Positions 53,932-63,600 of a stretch of 64,000 bases of DNA are shown here, one piece after another. The DNA is from DAOMFM01 sp035429825. Its GTDB lineage: Bacteria; Acidobacteriota; Blastocatellia; UBA7656; JADIYM01. Under the pieces are notes generated by a model. The model did not search any database, was not told the origin of the DNA, and saw only the letters and a program-made list of their open reading frames with translations. Location of the stretch: the NCBI GenBank assembly GCA_044224215.1, contig JBGAKX010000005.1:8127-72126 (forward strand). Reading direction: 5' to 3'. Position numbers and translations under genes: made by a program. Every line of letters begins with the position of its first letter. Positions within the stretch are counted from its first letter, which is position 1.

Positions 53932-56397
53932 ATGCCACAAGAGATCCAGAAGCGTCGGGATGTGCTCGCGGCCATCAAGAGTGTGGCCGCCATTGCAGAC
54001 ATCACCGCTGAGCATGCCGGGCATTTCGAGCACGAGATCGACCTCGAAGTCATCGTCTACGGCCGCAACTACAACGGCAAGAAGGTCGGTCCGTACGTGC
54101 GCCTCCTCGTCTACCAGAACGGCGAGGACGTCATGCGCGAGGGCGAGTGGGGCGGGAACACGTTCTACGTCGTGGTCGAGGGCAAGGCCGACGTGCTGAT
54201 CGACAGCGCGAACGGCATCGTCAAGGTCGCCGAGATATCGCAGGGCGACATCCTCGGCGAGATGTCGATCCTTGCGGGTGTGCCGCGATCCGCGACCGTT
54301 CGTGCACCGCAGGGCGGCGCCGTGAAGGTGCTCGAGGTTCAGCGTCCGGCGCTCCGGTTGCTGCGCAAGCTGCCGCATTTTGGTGAGTCGCTCGACCGGT
54401 CGTATCGCCATCACGGCAGAAACCAGATTCTCCAGGTACTCGGGTCCGTGGAGCACCTGTCGACGGACGCGATCAAGGCGCTTGAGGGCATCTCGCAGTT
54501 CCGCGTGTACGGCAAGGGGCACGTCCTGTTCCGTGCGGGCGAGCAGATTCGTCGTGTCTACCTTCTCAAGACCGGCTGGCTGCGAATGTCGCAACAGGCT
54601 AAGACCTCGCTGCTCGCGGCGGTGCCCGGGTATGGCAACGTGAAATCGCTGTCGTGGGACACCCCGTCGCCGGACAGCTACTTTGGTCCGTCACACGCGT
54701 TCGGCCTGGAGGGCGTCCAGCAGGATGCAACGTGGCGCCACTCGGGCGTGCTGCTCGGACGCACCGAGATGCTCGAGGTGTCGGTGTCGGAGCTCCGAAA
54801 GAACCCGCAGCTCGTTGCGCTCCTTGGGCACGCGCTGCAGACCCTCGAGATCAAGGACGCGCAGGCCGACAAGGGTCCGCCGGCCCCGGTCGCCGAGGCG
54901 CAACGCGAACTGATCGCGAACGGGCTCGTCGACGGGACGAACCTGTTGCTGATGGACATGGAGCTGTGCGTCCGGTGCGGCAACTGCTCGCTTGCCTGCA
55001 ATCACCAGCACGGCAACTCGAGACTGCTGCGACGGGGCATTTCGATCACGCGCCCCGAGACGCTCAAGAAGAACTCGCATACGCAGCACCTCATGAATCC
55101 GTCGGTCTGCATGCACTGCATGGACCCCGAGTGCATGACGGGCTGTCCGACGGGAGCGATCGGTCGCTTCCCCGGCGGCTATGTCGACATCGATCCGAAG
55201 ACGTGCATCGGGTGCGGCGACTGCGCGACGCAGTGCCCGTACGACGCCATCTCGCTGATCGCGCGACGGCCAAAGCCTGGTGAGAAATCGAATGCGCTTG
55301 TCGAGATGTTCAGCCTGGCGCCTGCGCCGATACCCGAGTCGGTCGAAACGACCGAGGACCTCGTTGCGGTCAAGTGCAACCTTTGCAGCAATACGCCGCT
55401 GAACCCGCCGGGCGCGAAGTCGCGCAAGTACAGCTGCGAAGAGAACTGTCCAACTGGTGCGCTTCTGCGTGTGAGCCCGCGTGTCTACTTTGACGAGATC
55501 GCCAACATCGAGGGCGTCATCTTCAAGGACGATACGCACATCGTTTCCAAACACACGTCGCACCGCGATCCCAAGAAGCGACTCATTCACCTGCTCGGCA
55601 TCGTGCTCACGCTGGCGCTTGCCGCGGTGAGCGTGGCGGCGCTTTACAGAATCGGCCGCGACAATCCGCTCCTTGGATCGTGGTTCAACTTCTACTGGTT
55701 CACCGGGATTGTTGGTCTTCTCGCGATCACGTGGGTGATGTTGTACCCGATCCGCCGACAGATCTTCCGCAAACGCGTCATTCCGTTGCGCTACTGGATG
55801 CTGTCGCATGCCTACATGGGCGTGATCGCGGGCGTGCTCCTTCTCATGCACGCCGGGACGCGCGGTGGCGGCCTGCTGACCACGTCGCTGATGATCACGT
55901 TCGACCTGGTCATCCTGACGGGGTTGTGGGGCATCGCCACGTACTACGTCGTGCCGAGAGTGCTCACAAAGATCGAGGAGCAACCGCTCCTCGTCGACGA
56001 CCTCATCCTCAGACGGCAGGAACTGACTGAGGAGATCGCGGACACGGTCGCCCGCGCGTCGCAGCCGACGCGTGATGCGATCGAGAAGGGCGTCATTCCG
56101 CACTTCCTGACGTTTGGCTATCTGCTGGGACAGTATTTCTCGGCAAAGCCGCTCGCGGTGAATACTGCAGAAGCCCGCAAGCATTTTGAGCAGACGGCGA
56201 TGACGCTTCCTCCCAACGAGCGCGATTCGTTCTTTGGCGCTGTCGAGCGCGCGGCGACGCTGCGTCGGGTCGACGCGCTCATCCTGCTGCACCGGTCGCT
56301 CAAGGCGTGGCTCGCACCGCACGTCCTGACGACGTCGCTCATGCTCGCCCTGATGATCGTGCACATCATTCAGGTCATCTATTTCGCCGTGAAATGA
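53932..56397 (+). CDS. Cyclic-nucleotide-binding, four-cluster ferredoxin and membrane fusion protein
   Basis: 821 residues. The first cNMP-binding fold (about 60-160) has the phosphate cassette GEMSILAGVPRSATV. A second, degenerate fold (about 170-310) keeps YGKGHVLFRAGEQI but lost the cassette. Four cysteine groups follow (CVRCGNCSLAC from residue 346; CMHCMDPECMTGC; CIGCGDCATQC; CNLCSN...CEENC), as in the beta subunits of formate dehydrogenase and NrfC. The C-terminal ~250 residues have about four to five helices with histidines in two (LSHAYMGVIAG and LLLMHAG; MIVHIIQVIY), suited to b-type heme. It could move electrons between a cytoplasmic donor and periplasmic cytochromes, with its rate or assembly governed by cAMP/cGMP binding. 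I know no characterised homologue with exactly this order. Confidence 0.8.
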   Translation: MPQEIQKRRDVLAAIKSVAAIADITAEHAGHFEHEIDLEVIVYGRNYNGKKVGPYVRLLVYQNGEDVMREGEWGGNTFYVVVEGKADVLIDSANGIVKVAEISQGDILGEMSILAGVPRSATVRAPQGGAVKVLEVQRPALRLLRKLPHFGESLDRSYRHHGRNQILQVLGSVEHLSTDAIKALEGISQFRVYGKGHVLFRAGEQIRRVYLLKTGWLRMSQQAKTSLLAAVPGYGNVKSLSWDTPSPDSYFGPSHAFGLEGVQQDATWRHSGVLLGRTEMLEVSVSELRKNPQLVALLGHALQTLEIKDAQADKGPPAPVAEAQRELIANGLVDGTNLLLMDMELCVRCGNCSLACNHQHGNSRLLRRGISITRPETLKKNSHTQHLMNPSVCMHCMDPECMTGCPTGAIGRFPGGYVDIDPKTCIGCGDCATQCPYDAISLIARRPKPGEKSNALVEMFSLAPAPIPESVETTEDLVAVKCNLCSNTPLNPPGAKSRKYSCEENCPTGALLRVSPRVYFDEIANIEGVIFKDDTHIVSKHTSHRDPKKRLIHLLGIVLTLALAAVSVAALYRIGRDNPLLGSWFNFYWFTGIVGLLAITWVMLYPIRRQIFRKRVIPLRYWMLSHAYMGVIAGVLLLMHAGTRGGGLLTTSLMITFDLVILTGLWGIATYYVVPRVLTKIEEQPLLVDDLILRRQELTEEIADTVARASQPTRDAIEKGVIPHFLTFGYLLGQYFSAKPLAVNTAEARKHFEQTAMTLPPNERDSFFGAVERAATLRRVDALILLHRSLKAWLAPHVLTTSLMLALMIVHIIQVIYFAVK

Positions 56398-56454
56398 GGG
56401 CAAGGGCCCGCCCGGCCCTTGCTTCCTCGAGGCGCTCGAACCGCAACCTACGCC

Positions 56455-57924
56455 ATGGCAACGAGCAAATTCACTATCATTCGCAAGGACCTCCAGACGG
56501 ACCCGTCTGTTGTCGACAGTGACGGCCTCACGATCGGGCGCCTTGTCAGCAACGACCTGCCGCTCAACCACCCCGAGGTTTCGCGCACGCACGCGGGTAT
56601 CAAGGAGGTCGGTGGCGACTACTGGATATTCAACCTCTCGAATGCCAACGGGACCATCCTCAACGGTGCGCCGGTAGACAGCGCACCGCTGGCGGCTGGC
56701 GACGTCATTCAGCTCGGGCCATTCACGTTGCTTGTTTCGTTCACCGATCGCGTGCTGACGCTCACGGTCGAGGTGAGCGTCAACCCGATGCGCGTCGAGA
56801 ATGCCGGCGCAGCGGGTGCGACGGTCGATCAGGCCGGCAAGACGATGATGCTCAACCCGGCCATGTTGGCTGCCCAGCAGCAGAAGGCAGCGCCGGGCGG
56901 CACTCAGCGACTGGCAATGACAGGCAAGCTCACCGGCATGCTCGCCAAGCCGGAAGAGCTCGCGCTGAAGGTCTTCTGGGAGAAGCGCCAGCGCGACGAA
57001 GGCAAGATGGCCGAGCGCACGGACCTGAAGCCGAACCTTCAAAAGGGCCGTGTCGGCAAGATCCGCTTCAACTGGAGATCGTCGTCCGACCTGCGCAGGC
57101 CGTGGCCCGTCGGGCTGTTTCTGTGGGGTACGATCCTTGTCGCGGTGGGCGCGATCGCAGCGACGTTTCTCTACAAGCAGGCGTACACGAAGGGGCCGCT
57201 CGCCGACGTGCATACGCGCACCGCGCTCGCTCAGGCAGAGCCGGCTCTCGCGATCGCAAAGACCGCAAACGCCAACTCGTGCACGACGTGCCACTCGCTC
57301 ACAAAGTCGATGGCCGGCCAGTGTGCCGAGTGCCACACGACGCCCGGGTTCAAGTCTACCGTTTCGCACGAACACGAGATGGCCGGCGTCACGTGCTCCG
57401 AGTGCCATGGACAGGACCATCGCGGCAACGCATTCAGGCTCGCGGCGGCCGAGACGTCTTGCGACACGTGTCACAGGCAGGGCTACGTCTTCAAGAGCGT
57501 TGCCCAGGGGAAGGACATCGTCCTGCAGACGCCGCACGGCGGCGCGAACATCGGCTACCCCGTGACCAACGGCCAGTGGACGTGGGCCGGCTGGCCTGAA
57601 GAGAAATGGAAGAAGCGCGGATTGCCGAAGACCGCGGCGGCCTTTGACATCAAGGGCCAGTTCCACGTCATCCACGTCGACAACGGAAAGCCGCTGGAGC
57701 AGGTTCAGTGCTCGGACTGCCACACCAAGGGCTTCGAGCCTGCAAACATCACGAAGGGCGTCCGCGAGTCGTGCGCGTCGTGCCACGGCGACACTGTGGC
57801 CCAGGCGGGCGCGTCGCCGTCGAGGGGCGCGCAGTGCACGTCCTGCCACCAGCAGCATACCGAGGGCAAGGACCCGTACGCGCTTGTGCGCGCGCGCGAG
57901 GTCAACGCGGCTCGAACAAAATGA
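56455..57924 (+). CDS. FHA domain-transmembrane-heptaheme cytochrome c fusion
   Basis: 489 residues. The cytoplasmic N-terminus carries an FHA domain (about 5-95) with IGRLVSNDLPL, SRTHAGI and NGTILNG, the phosphothreonine-binding residues. A linker with possible phosphorylation sites follows, then one helix (about 222-242, LFLWGTILVAVGAIAATFLY). An extracytoplasmic part has seven CxxCH motifs: CTTCH, CAECH, CSECH, CDTCH, CSDCH, CASCH and CTSCH. FHA domains are normally found in signalling proteins, so this couples a phosphoprotein reader to a redox chain. ATG 56455 is the start nearest the FHA fold; it is 57 bp after the previous stop. The next gene starts 57 bp later. Confidence 0.9.
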   Translation: MATSKFTIIRKDLQTDPSVVDSDGLTIGRLVSNDLPLNHPEVSRTHAGIKEVGGDYWIFNLSNANGTILNGAPVDSAPLAAGDVIQLGPFTLLVSFTDRVLTLTVEVSVNPMRVENAGAAGATVDQAGKTMMLNPAMLAAQQQKAAPGGTQRLAMTGKLTGMLAKPEELALKVFWEKRQRDEGKMAERTDLKPNLQKGRVGKIRFNWRSSSDLRRPWPVGLFLWGTILVAVGAIAATFLYKQAYTKGPLADVHTRTALAQAEPALAIAKTANANSCTTCHSLTKSMAGQCAECHTTPGFKSTVSHEHEMAGVTCSECHGQDHRGNAFRLAAAETSCDTCHRQGYVFKSVAQGKDIVLQTPHGGANIGYPVTNGQWTWAGWPEEKWKKRGLPKTAAAFDIKGQFHVIHVDNGKPLEQVQCSDCHTKGFEPANITKGVRESCASCHGDTVAQAGASPSRGAQCTSCHQQHTEGKDPYALVRAREVNAARTK

Positions 57925-57981
57925 TCGGCGCTCATGGACTCCCCGTCCGGCGCAATGTGATGGACCGGTGAAACGTACATC

Positions 57982-59658
57982 ATGAAGAAGTCGCAACTCA
58001 TCATTACCATCCTGATGCTCGTCATTCTGGTCGCGGCTGCATTTGGCACGCGTTACCTGAATGTGAATCTCGGCGCCGTGCCCTGGTACGGCTGGACGGC
58101 ACTCGCGATCGTGCTGATCGTCATCGGAGTGATCGGCCTGATACTCGAGACGTCACGCGACCGGCGGGACCTGAAGGCTGCCACGATCGAGGCGGAACGC
58201 GAAGCCGCCGAACGGCTCGAGGCATCCAAGCACCCTGACCTTGCGGTAAACGTCGCCGCATTGGACCCCGGTGGACCCGCGTATCCGCACCCTGTCATCA
58301 ACTCGGCCACGTGCATCGGCTGTCATGCGTGCGTGGACGCTTGCCCGCATGACGTGCTCGCAATCGTGAACGGCATCTCCACTCCGATCGCGCTCGATCA
58401 GTGCATGGAGGACACCGGGTGCCAGGTTGAATGCCCGACCAGCCCCAAGTCCTGCATCGTGGTCAACACAAAGAAGAAGATTCCGGAGCGGAAGGTTCCA
58501 AAGCGCGACAACCGATTCATGACCAATGTTCCCGGCATCTACCTGATCGGCGACGTATCGGGAGTTCCACTCATCAAGAACGCGATCAACGAGGGCGGCG
58601 CGGTCATCGAGCACATCGCCGAGGACCTTCAGAAGAAGGGCGGCAACGGCCAGGCGGAATACGATGTCGCGATCGTCGGCGTCGGACCCGGCGGTCTTTC
58701 GGCCGCGGCGCTCGCAAAGCAGAAGGGTCTGCGCTACGTAGCGCTCGAACAGGACAAGGTCGTCGCCACGATTCAGGCCTACCCGGCCGGCAAGTACGTG
58801 TTCTTCAAGCCCGACACGGTCGAGACGGACGGCGGCATCGAGCTACCCGGCGCCGGTCTTCCAAAGGAGCAGATGATCGGCTCGTGGCTTGACACGATCA
58901 AGAACAACTCGCTCAAGATCAACGAGTACGAGACGTGCAAGAGCGTCAAGAACGAGAACGGCCTCTTCGTGGTCCGCACCGATTCGGAGAAGACCAAGCA
59001 GAGCGCCGAGTACAGGTCACAGACGGTCATCATCGCCGTGGGTGGCCGCGGCACGCCGATGCGCCTCAAGGTGCCAGGCGAAGAGATCAAGCTGCAGGTG
59101 ACGCCGAGCGCTCCGGTTATGTCGTCCTTCTGCGTCAAGTGCGGCCAGCCGCGCGAGGGCGCGGCGACCGTCTGTCCGAAGTGCAACGCTGCGTATCCGT
59201 CTCGCATTCCGCCGCCGTTCGAGGACGAGAAGGTGAAGTATCGCCTCAGCGATCCGAATCTTTTCTCGGGCAAGCACTGCATCGTCGTTGGCGCCGGCAA
59301 CTCGGCGATCGAGTGCGCGGTGGATCTCGCGTCGTATCGCTCGGAAGACGGCACGCAGATCATCGGATGGCGCGACAACGTCGTCACGCTCGTCATCCGG
59401 AGCGACTTCAAGGGCGACCTGAAGCTCGGCAACAAGATGCTGTGCTATGAGTGCATGGACGAGGGGAAGATCACGACCCACTTCCGAAAGGCATTCAAGG
59501 AGATCACGCCGACCGAGGTCGTGCTCATGAGCGCGCGCGAGCGCGACCCGGCCACGGCAAAGGAGACCGACCGAATCCGCAACGACTACATCTTTGCGCT
59601 GATCGGCGGCGACAAGCCGACCAAGTTCCTCGAGAGCATGGGAATCCAGATCGGCTAG
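57982..59658 (+). CDS. Membrane NAD(P)H flavoprotein with [4Fe-4S] sites, zinc ribbon and permuted reductase fold
   Basis: 558 residues. Two N-terminal helices (about 5-24 and 34-54) precede a ferredoxin segment (from residue ~111; CIGCHACVDACP and CMEDTGCQVECP with a further Cys) with ligands for one or two clusters. Next comes VPGIYLIGDVSGVPLIKNA (about 192-210), normally the last FAD motif of thioredoxin-reductase-like proteins. Only afterwards come the first Rossmann motif VGVGPGGLSAA (about 232-242) and the NAD(P) motif VGAGNSAIE (~437). A zinc-ribbon-like pair CVKCGQ/CPKCNA (about 383-402) is inserted between. The chain ends at DYIFALIGGDKPTKFLESMG. This order implies a circular permutation. 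It is the likely NAD(P)H entry point for the locus. Confidence 0.85.
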   Translation: MKKSQLIITILMLVILVAAAFGTRYLNVNLGAVPWYGWTALAIVLIVIGVIGLILETSRDRRDLKAATIEAEREAAERLEASKHPDLAVNVAALDPGGPAYPHPVINSATCIGCHACVDACPHDVLAIVNGISTPIALDQCMEDTGCQVECPTSPKSCIVVNTKKKIPERKVPKRDNRFMTNVPGIYLIGDVSGVPLIKNAINEGGAVIEHIAEDLQKKGGNGQAEYDVAIVGVGPGGLSAAALAKQKGLRYVALEQDKVVATIQAYPAGKYVFFKPDTVETDGGIELPGAGLPKEQMIGSWLDTIKNNSLKINEYETCKSVKNENGLFVVRTDSEKTKQSAEYRSQTVIIAVGGRGTPMRLKVPGEEIKLQVTPSAPVMSSFCVKCGQPREGAATVCPKCNAAYPSRIPPPFEDEKVKYRLSDPNLFSGKHCIVVGAGNSAIECAVDLASYRSEDGTQIIGWRDNVVTLVIRSDFKGDLKLGNKMLCYECMDEGKITTHFRKAFKEITPTEVVLMSARERDPATAKETDRIRNDYIFALIGGDKPTKFLESMGIQIG

Positions 59659-59729
59659 CCAACGACGGACCGACCCGTGACGAGGCGCCATCGTGCGCCT
59701 CGTCGTCTTTCCGATGGTTTGGGGGGAGC

Positions 59730-60596
59730 ATGAACGAAGATCTGCTGAGCTTGATGCCAACAACCGAGATGACGCGACGGCGCTTTGTCGTCACGTCGCT
59801 TGCGGCCGGATTTGCGCTTGCGGTGCAGCCCGTATCCGCGCAGACCGTGATCACGACCGATTCACAAGGTCTCGAGGCCGGCGAAGTCCAGATCCCGGTT
59901 TCAGACGGGAAGATGCCTGCCTACCGCGCGATGCCGCTCAAGGGAAAGAATTTCCCGGTGGTGCTCGTCGTTCAGGAGATCTTCGGCGTCCACGAGCACA
60001 TTCGGGACGTGTGCCGGCGTTTCGCAAAGCTTGGACACATGGCGATCGCGCCGGAGCTTTACGCGCGACAGGGCGATGTATCAAAGATGACCGACATCCA
60101 GGAGATCATCACAAACGTCGTCTCAAAGGTGCCGGATTCGCAGGTGATGTCCGATCTCGACGCCACCGCGGCATGGGCCGGCGCATCCGGCAAGGCCGAC
60201 GTGAAGAAGCTCGGCATCACCGGCTTCTGCTGGGGGGGCCGCATCGTGTGGCTCTATGCTGCCCACAACCCCAAGCTCAAGGCCGGAGTCGCCTGGTACG
60301 GCCGTCTCGTCGGTCAGCCATCGGAACTCCAGCCAAAGTATCCGATCGATCTCGTCAAGGAACTGAAGGCACCCGTGCTTGGCCTCTACGGCGCAAGCGA
60401 CCAGGGAATCCCCGTCGATACGGTCGAGAAGATGCAGGCGGCCTTGAAGTCGGCCGGCAGCAAGTCCGAGATCGTGCTCTACCCCGACACGCCTCACGGT
60501 TTCAACGCCGACTACCGCCCGTCATACCGCAAGGAACAGGCGCAGGACGGTTGGAAACGGCTGAACGCCTGGTTCGCCAGGTACGGCGCGGCGTAG
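59730..60596 (+). CDS. Tat-exported dienelactone-hydrolase family protein
   Basis: 288 residues. MTRRRFVVTSLAAGFALAV (residues 14-32) is a twin-arginine signal. The hydrolase domain has the nucleophile segment GFCWGGR (Cys), the acid near GASDQGIP and His in PHGFNAD, the Cys-Asp-His set of dienelactone hydrolases. Physiological substrate unknown. A GGGGGGAG site just before ATG 59730 decides the start. It follows the flavoprotein gene by 71 bp and may be part of the same transcript. Confidence 0.88.
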   Translation: MNEDLLSLMPTTEMTRRRFVVTSLAAGFALAVQPVSAQTVITTDSQGLEAGEVQIPVSDGKMPAYRAMPLKGKNFPVVLVVQEIFGVHEHIRDVCRRFAKLGHMAIAPELYARQGDVSKMTDIQEIITNVVSKVPDSQVMSDLDATAAWAGASGKADVKKLGITGFCWGGRIVWLYAAHNPKLKAGVAWYGRLVGQPSELQPKYPIDLVKELKAPVLGLYGASDQGIPVDTVEKMQAALKSAGSKSEIVLYPDTPHGFNADYRPSYRKEQAQDGWKRLNAWFARYGAA

Positions 60597-60603
60597 GACG
60601 TAC

Positions 60604-60643
60604 TTGCCGCAGATTTGCGCGAATTTGCGCAAATCTGCGGCAA
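60604..60643. terminator. 17-bp perfect hairpin, also a 10-bp-period repeat, between convergent genes
   Basis: TTGCCGCAGATTTGCGC (60604-60620) pairs with its exact complement at 60627-60643 around GAATTT. It sits between the converging hydrolase and protease stops and would terminate both. Inside, units CGCAGATTTG, CGCGAATTTG, CGCAAATCTG repeat every 10 bp, like the array at 3469-3498. Confidence 0.8.
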
Positions 60644-60650
60644 AGAACGG

Positions 60651-63600
60651 TTACCGTCCGTCGGGCGGCGGAGGTGCAACGATCTTCTTTGGAGGATTCT
60701 TCCTGAGCTCCTCCATCAGGATCGTCACGGCGCGCTCGAGCGTCGGGTCCTGGCCCTTGGCCACCAGGTCAGGTCTGTCGACGACTTCGATGTCGGGCGA
60801 CACGCCCTCGTTCTCGACGGCCCACTTGCCGTCGGTGTCGAGGAACCGGAATCGCGGAGCGCTGATGTTGCCGCCGTCGACAACGCTCGGATTTCCGGAG
60901 ATGCCGATCAGCCCGCCCCACGTGCGCGTTCCGATCAGCGGTCCAAGCCCGCGCTTCCGGAAGTAATACGGGAACGCGTCTCCGCCGGAGCTCGAATATC
61001 CATTGATCAGCGTCACCTTGGGACCATTGTTCGTATAGTTCGGAATCGTGTTCAGCTCGAGCCCGCGCTGTGACCAGTAGTTCAGAAGGGGCCGGTCGAG
61101 AAGCTCGATCATCCGATCCGGGATGAATCCGCCGCCGTTGTAGCGGTCGTCGATGATCAGCGCCTCCTTCTGAGCCTGCTGATAGAAGCCCTTGAAGAGC
61201 TCGCGATTCCCTTCGTTCGCCGTGTTCGGCAGGTGGATGTAACCGATGCGACCGCCAGACGCCTTCTCGACATAGGCGCGCCGCGACTGCACCCAGTCCA
61301 GGTACCGCAGGTTCGTCTCCTTGCGGATCGGTCGCACCATCTCGTCGTGCGCCCCTGCCGTCTCGGGTCGTGAGTTCAGGGTCAGCGTCACGATCTCGCC
61401 CGCGCGGTTCTCCATCAGCTCGTAGAAGTTCTTCACTCCCTTTGTGGAACGGCCGTTCACGGCGAGTATGAACTCGCCCTCGGACGCCTTGATCCCGGGC
61501 TCTGTCAGCGGCGACCGGAAGTCGTCCGACCAGTTTTCGCCGGGAAAGATCTTCGCGATCTTGAAGTAGCCCGACGGGTCGGCCACGATGTCGGCCCCCA
61601 GCAGGCCGGTGTCGACACGCTCGACCGATTCGGAATCGCCCGGCGTCACGTATGCGTGGCCCGTGTTGAGCTCACCGGCAATTTCGCCAAACACGTAGTC
61701 GAGGTCGGACCTCGTTGCGACGAAGGGTATGAGCGGCTGGTACTTCGCGCGGACTCCGTTCCAATCGATCATGTCCATCCCCGGGTCGTAGAACCAGTCA
61801 CGCAGGATCCTCCAGACGTCGACGTACTCCTGCTGCCATTCCTGGCGCGGATCGATCTTGAGGTTCATCTTGTCGAGCGCCAACTGGCCGTCGCCTGCCT
61901 TCTGGCCGGACCGCACACCGATGATCCCGTAGTTGCCCTGGCTCTGATACAGGACCTGTTTGCCGTCGGCCGACAGCGCGTATCCGGTGACGCCGTCGAG
62001 AATCGTCTGCTTCTCCTTGGCCTCGACGTTGTAGAACTCGAGCTTCGAGCCGGGACCCTGCCCTGTGATGTAGAGCACGCCGTCCGGTGTGGCGGCAAGA
62101 CCGCCGTAGTTCCCGGGCGCGCCCGGTATGGCCCGCACGCGCCGGTCGAATCCGTCGACGTCGATCTTCACGACGGGAGCCGCCGTAGCGGCGGCCTGGG
62201 CGCCCTCAGCGGGTTTTGGCGGCTCGGGTGCGGGTGTCGCGGTAGCCGCCGGCTTCTCCTCCTTGGGCTTCTCCTCGTCGCTCTTTGGCAGGAACAGCGC
62301 CGGACCGTCCTTTGAGAGCACCGCCACGTAGACACGCGTCGGGTTCGTGTACACGTAGTTGAATTCAAAGCTGCTGAACGTGAGGTTGAAGTCGCGGTTC
62401 GAGACGAAGTACAGGTACCGGCCCTTCGGGTCGAACGCCGGGCTGTCGTCGTTCGTCATGCCCGTCGACAGCTGATAGTTCTTGCCATCCGTGAGGTTGT
62501 GCACCCAGATCGTCGAGTACTGCGTCTCGGCGTTCTTGGTGTACGCAATCCACTTGCTGTCCGGAGCCCACGTGTAGGTTCCGATGTCGTTGGTCGTGCT
62601 GTGGTCCACGTCGACGATCTTGCCCGTATCGATGTCGATGTACCGCAGACGCTGGTTCTTGTCGCCCCACGCGAGCTTCTTCGAATCCGGCGACCAGATG
62701 GCCGGGAACATCCAGATGTTCAGCCCGTTCGTCAGCCGGCGCTCCTCGCCCGTACCATCCTGGCGACGCAGATACAACTCGTACTCGCCCGTCCGGTCGC
62801 TCTGATATGCGATCCACTTCCCGTCGGGAGACCATGCGGCCGCAAGCTCGCGGATACCGGGCGTATTGGTGAGGTTGCGGATCTCGCCTTCCTTTGCGGG
62901 CACGGTGAAGATGTCGCCGCGCGCCGCGAACACCGCACGCGCGCCCGTCGGCGAGATGTCGAACGAGTCGATGTTGTCCTTGACGTTCTTGAAGTACGGG
63001 ATCGTGTGCGGGAAGTCGCCCGTGACCACGATCGGCACGCGCTCGTCACGACCGCTCGCGACGTCATAGCGGTAGATGTAACCGCCGCACTCGTACACCA
63101 CGGAATTGGGACCGGCACTCGGCCACAGCACGTCGAAGTCGGCGTGCGTCGTGACCTTCTTCAGCTGTTTGGTCTTGGTGTCGTAGGCAAACAGGTTGTA
63201 GAGCTTCTCGCGATCCGACGCGAAGTAGATCGTGTCTCCGACCCAACAGGGCAGCTGATCGGTCGCCGGCGATTCGACGATCGCCGCCGACGTGTTGTTC
63301 GCCAGGTCGTAGATCCAGATGTCCGAGTTGCGCCCGCCGCGATAACGCTTCCATGTCCTGAACTCGCGCGAAATCGGGGCATACACGTACTGCTTCCCGT
63401 CGGGCGAGTACATGCCCGTCCCGCCCTCGGGGACGACGAGCGGCGTCTCCATCCCGCCGTCGGCCGGCACGATGTACGGTCGCGGCATGCGGTCGCTCCA
63501 CGGCAGACGGTGCGCGTTGAAGAGCACGTACTTGCCGTCGGGCGTCCAGTCCATGACCTGGTTGTCGACGCCTCCGCGAGGCGGAATGCTGCCGACGTCG

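Noticed and set aside
54691..57996. A 1101-codon open frame on the minus strand
   Set aside because: It lies opposite the cNMP/ferredoxin and FHA/cytochrome genes, whose conserved motifs prove the plus strand. The product is arginine-rich without any family motif, as expected of shadows in GC-rich DNA.
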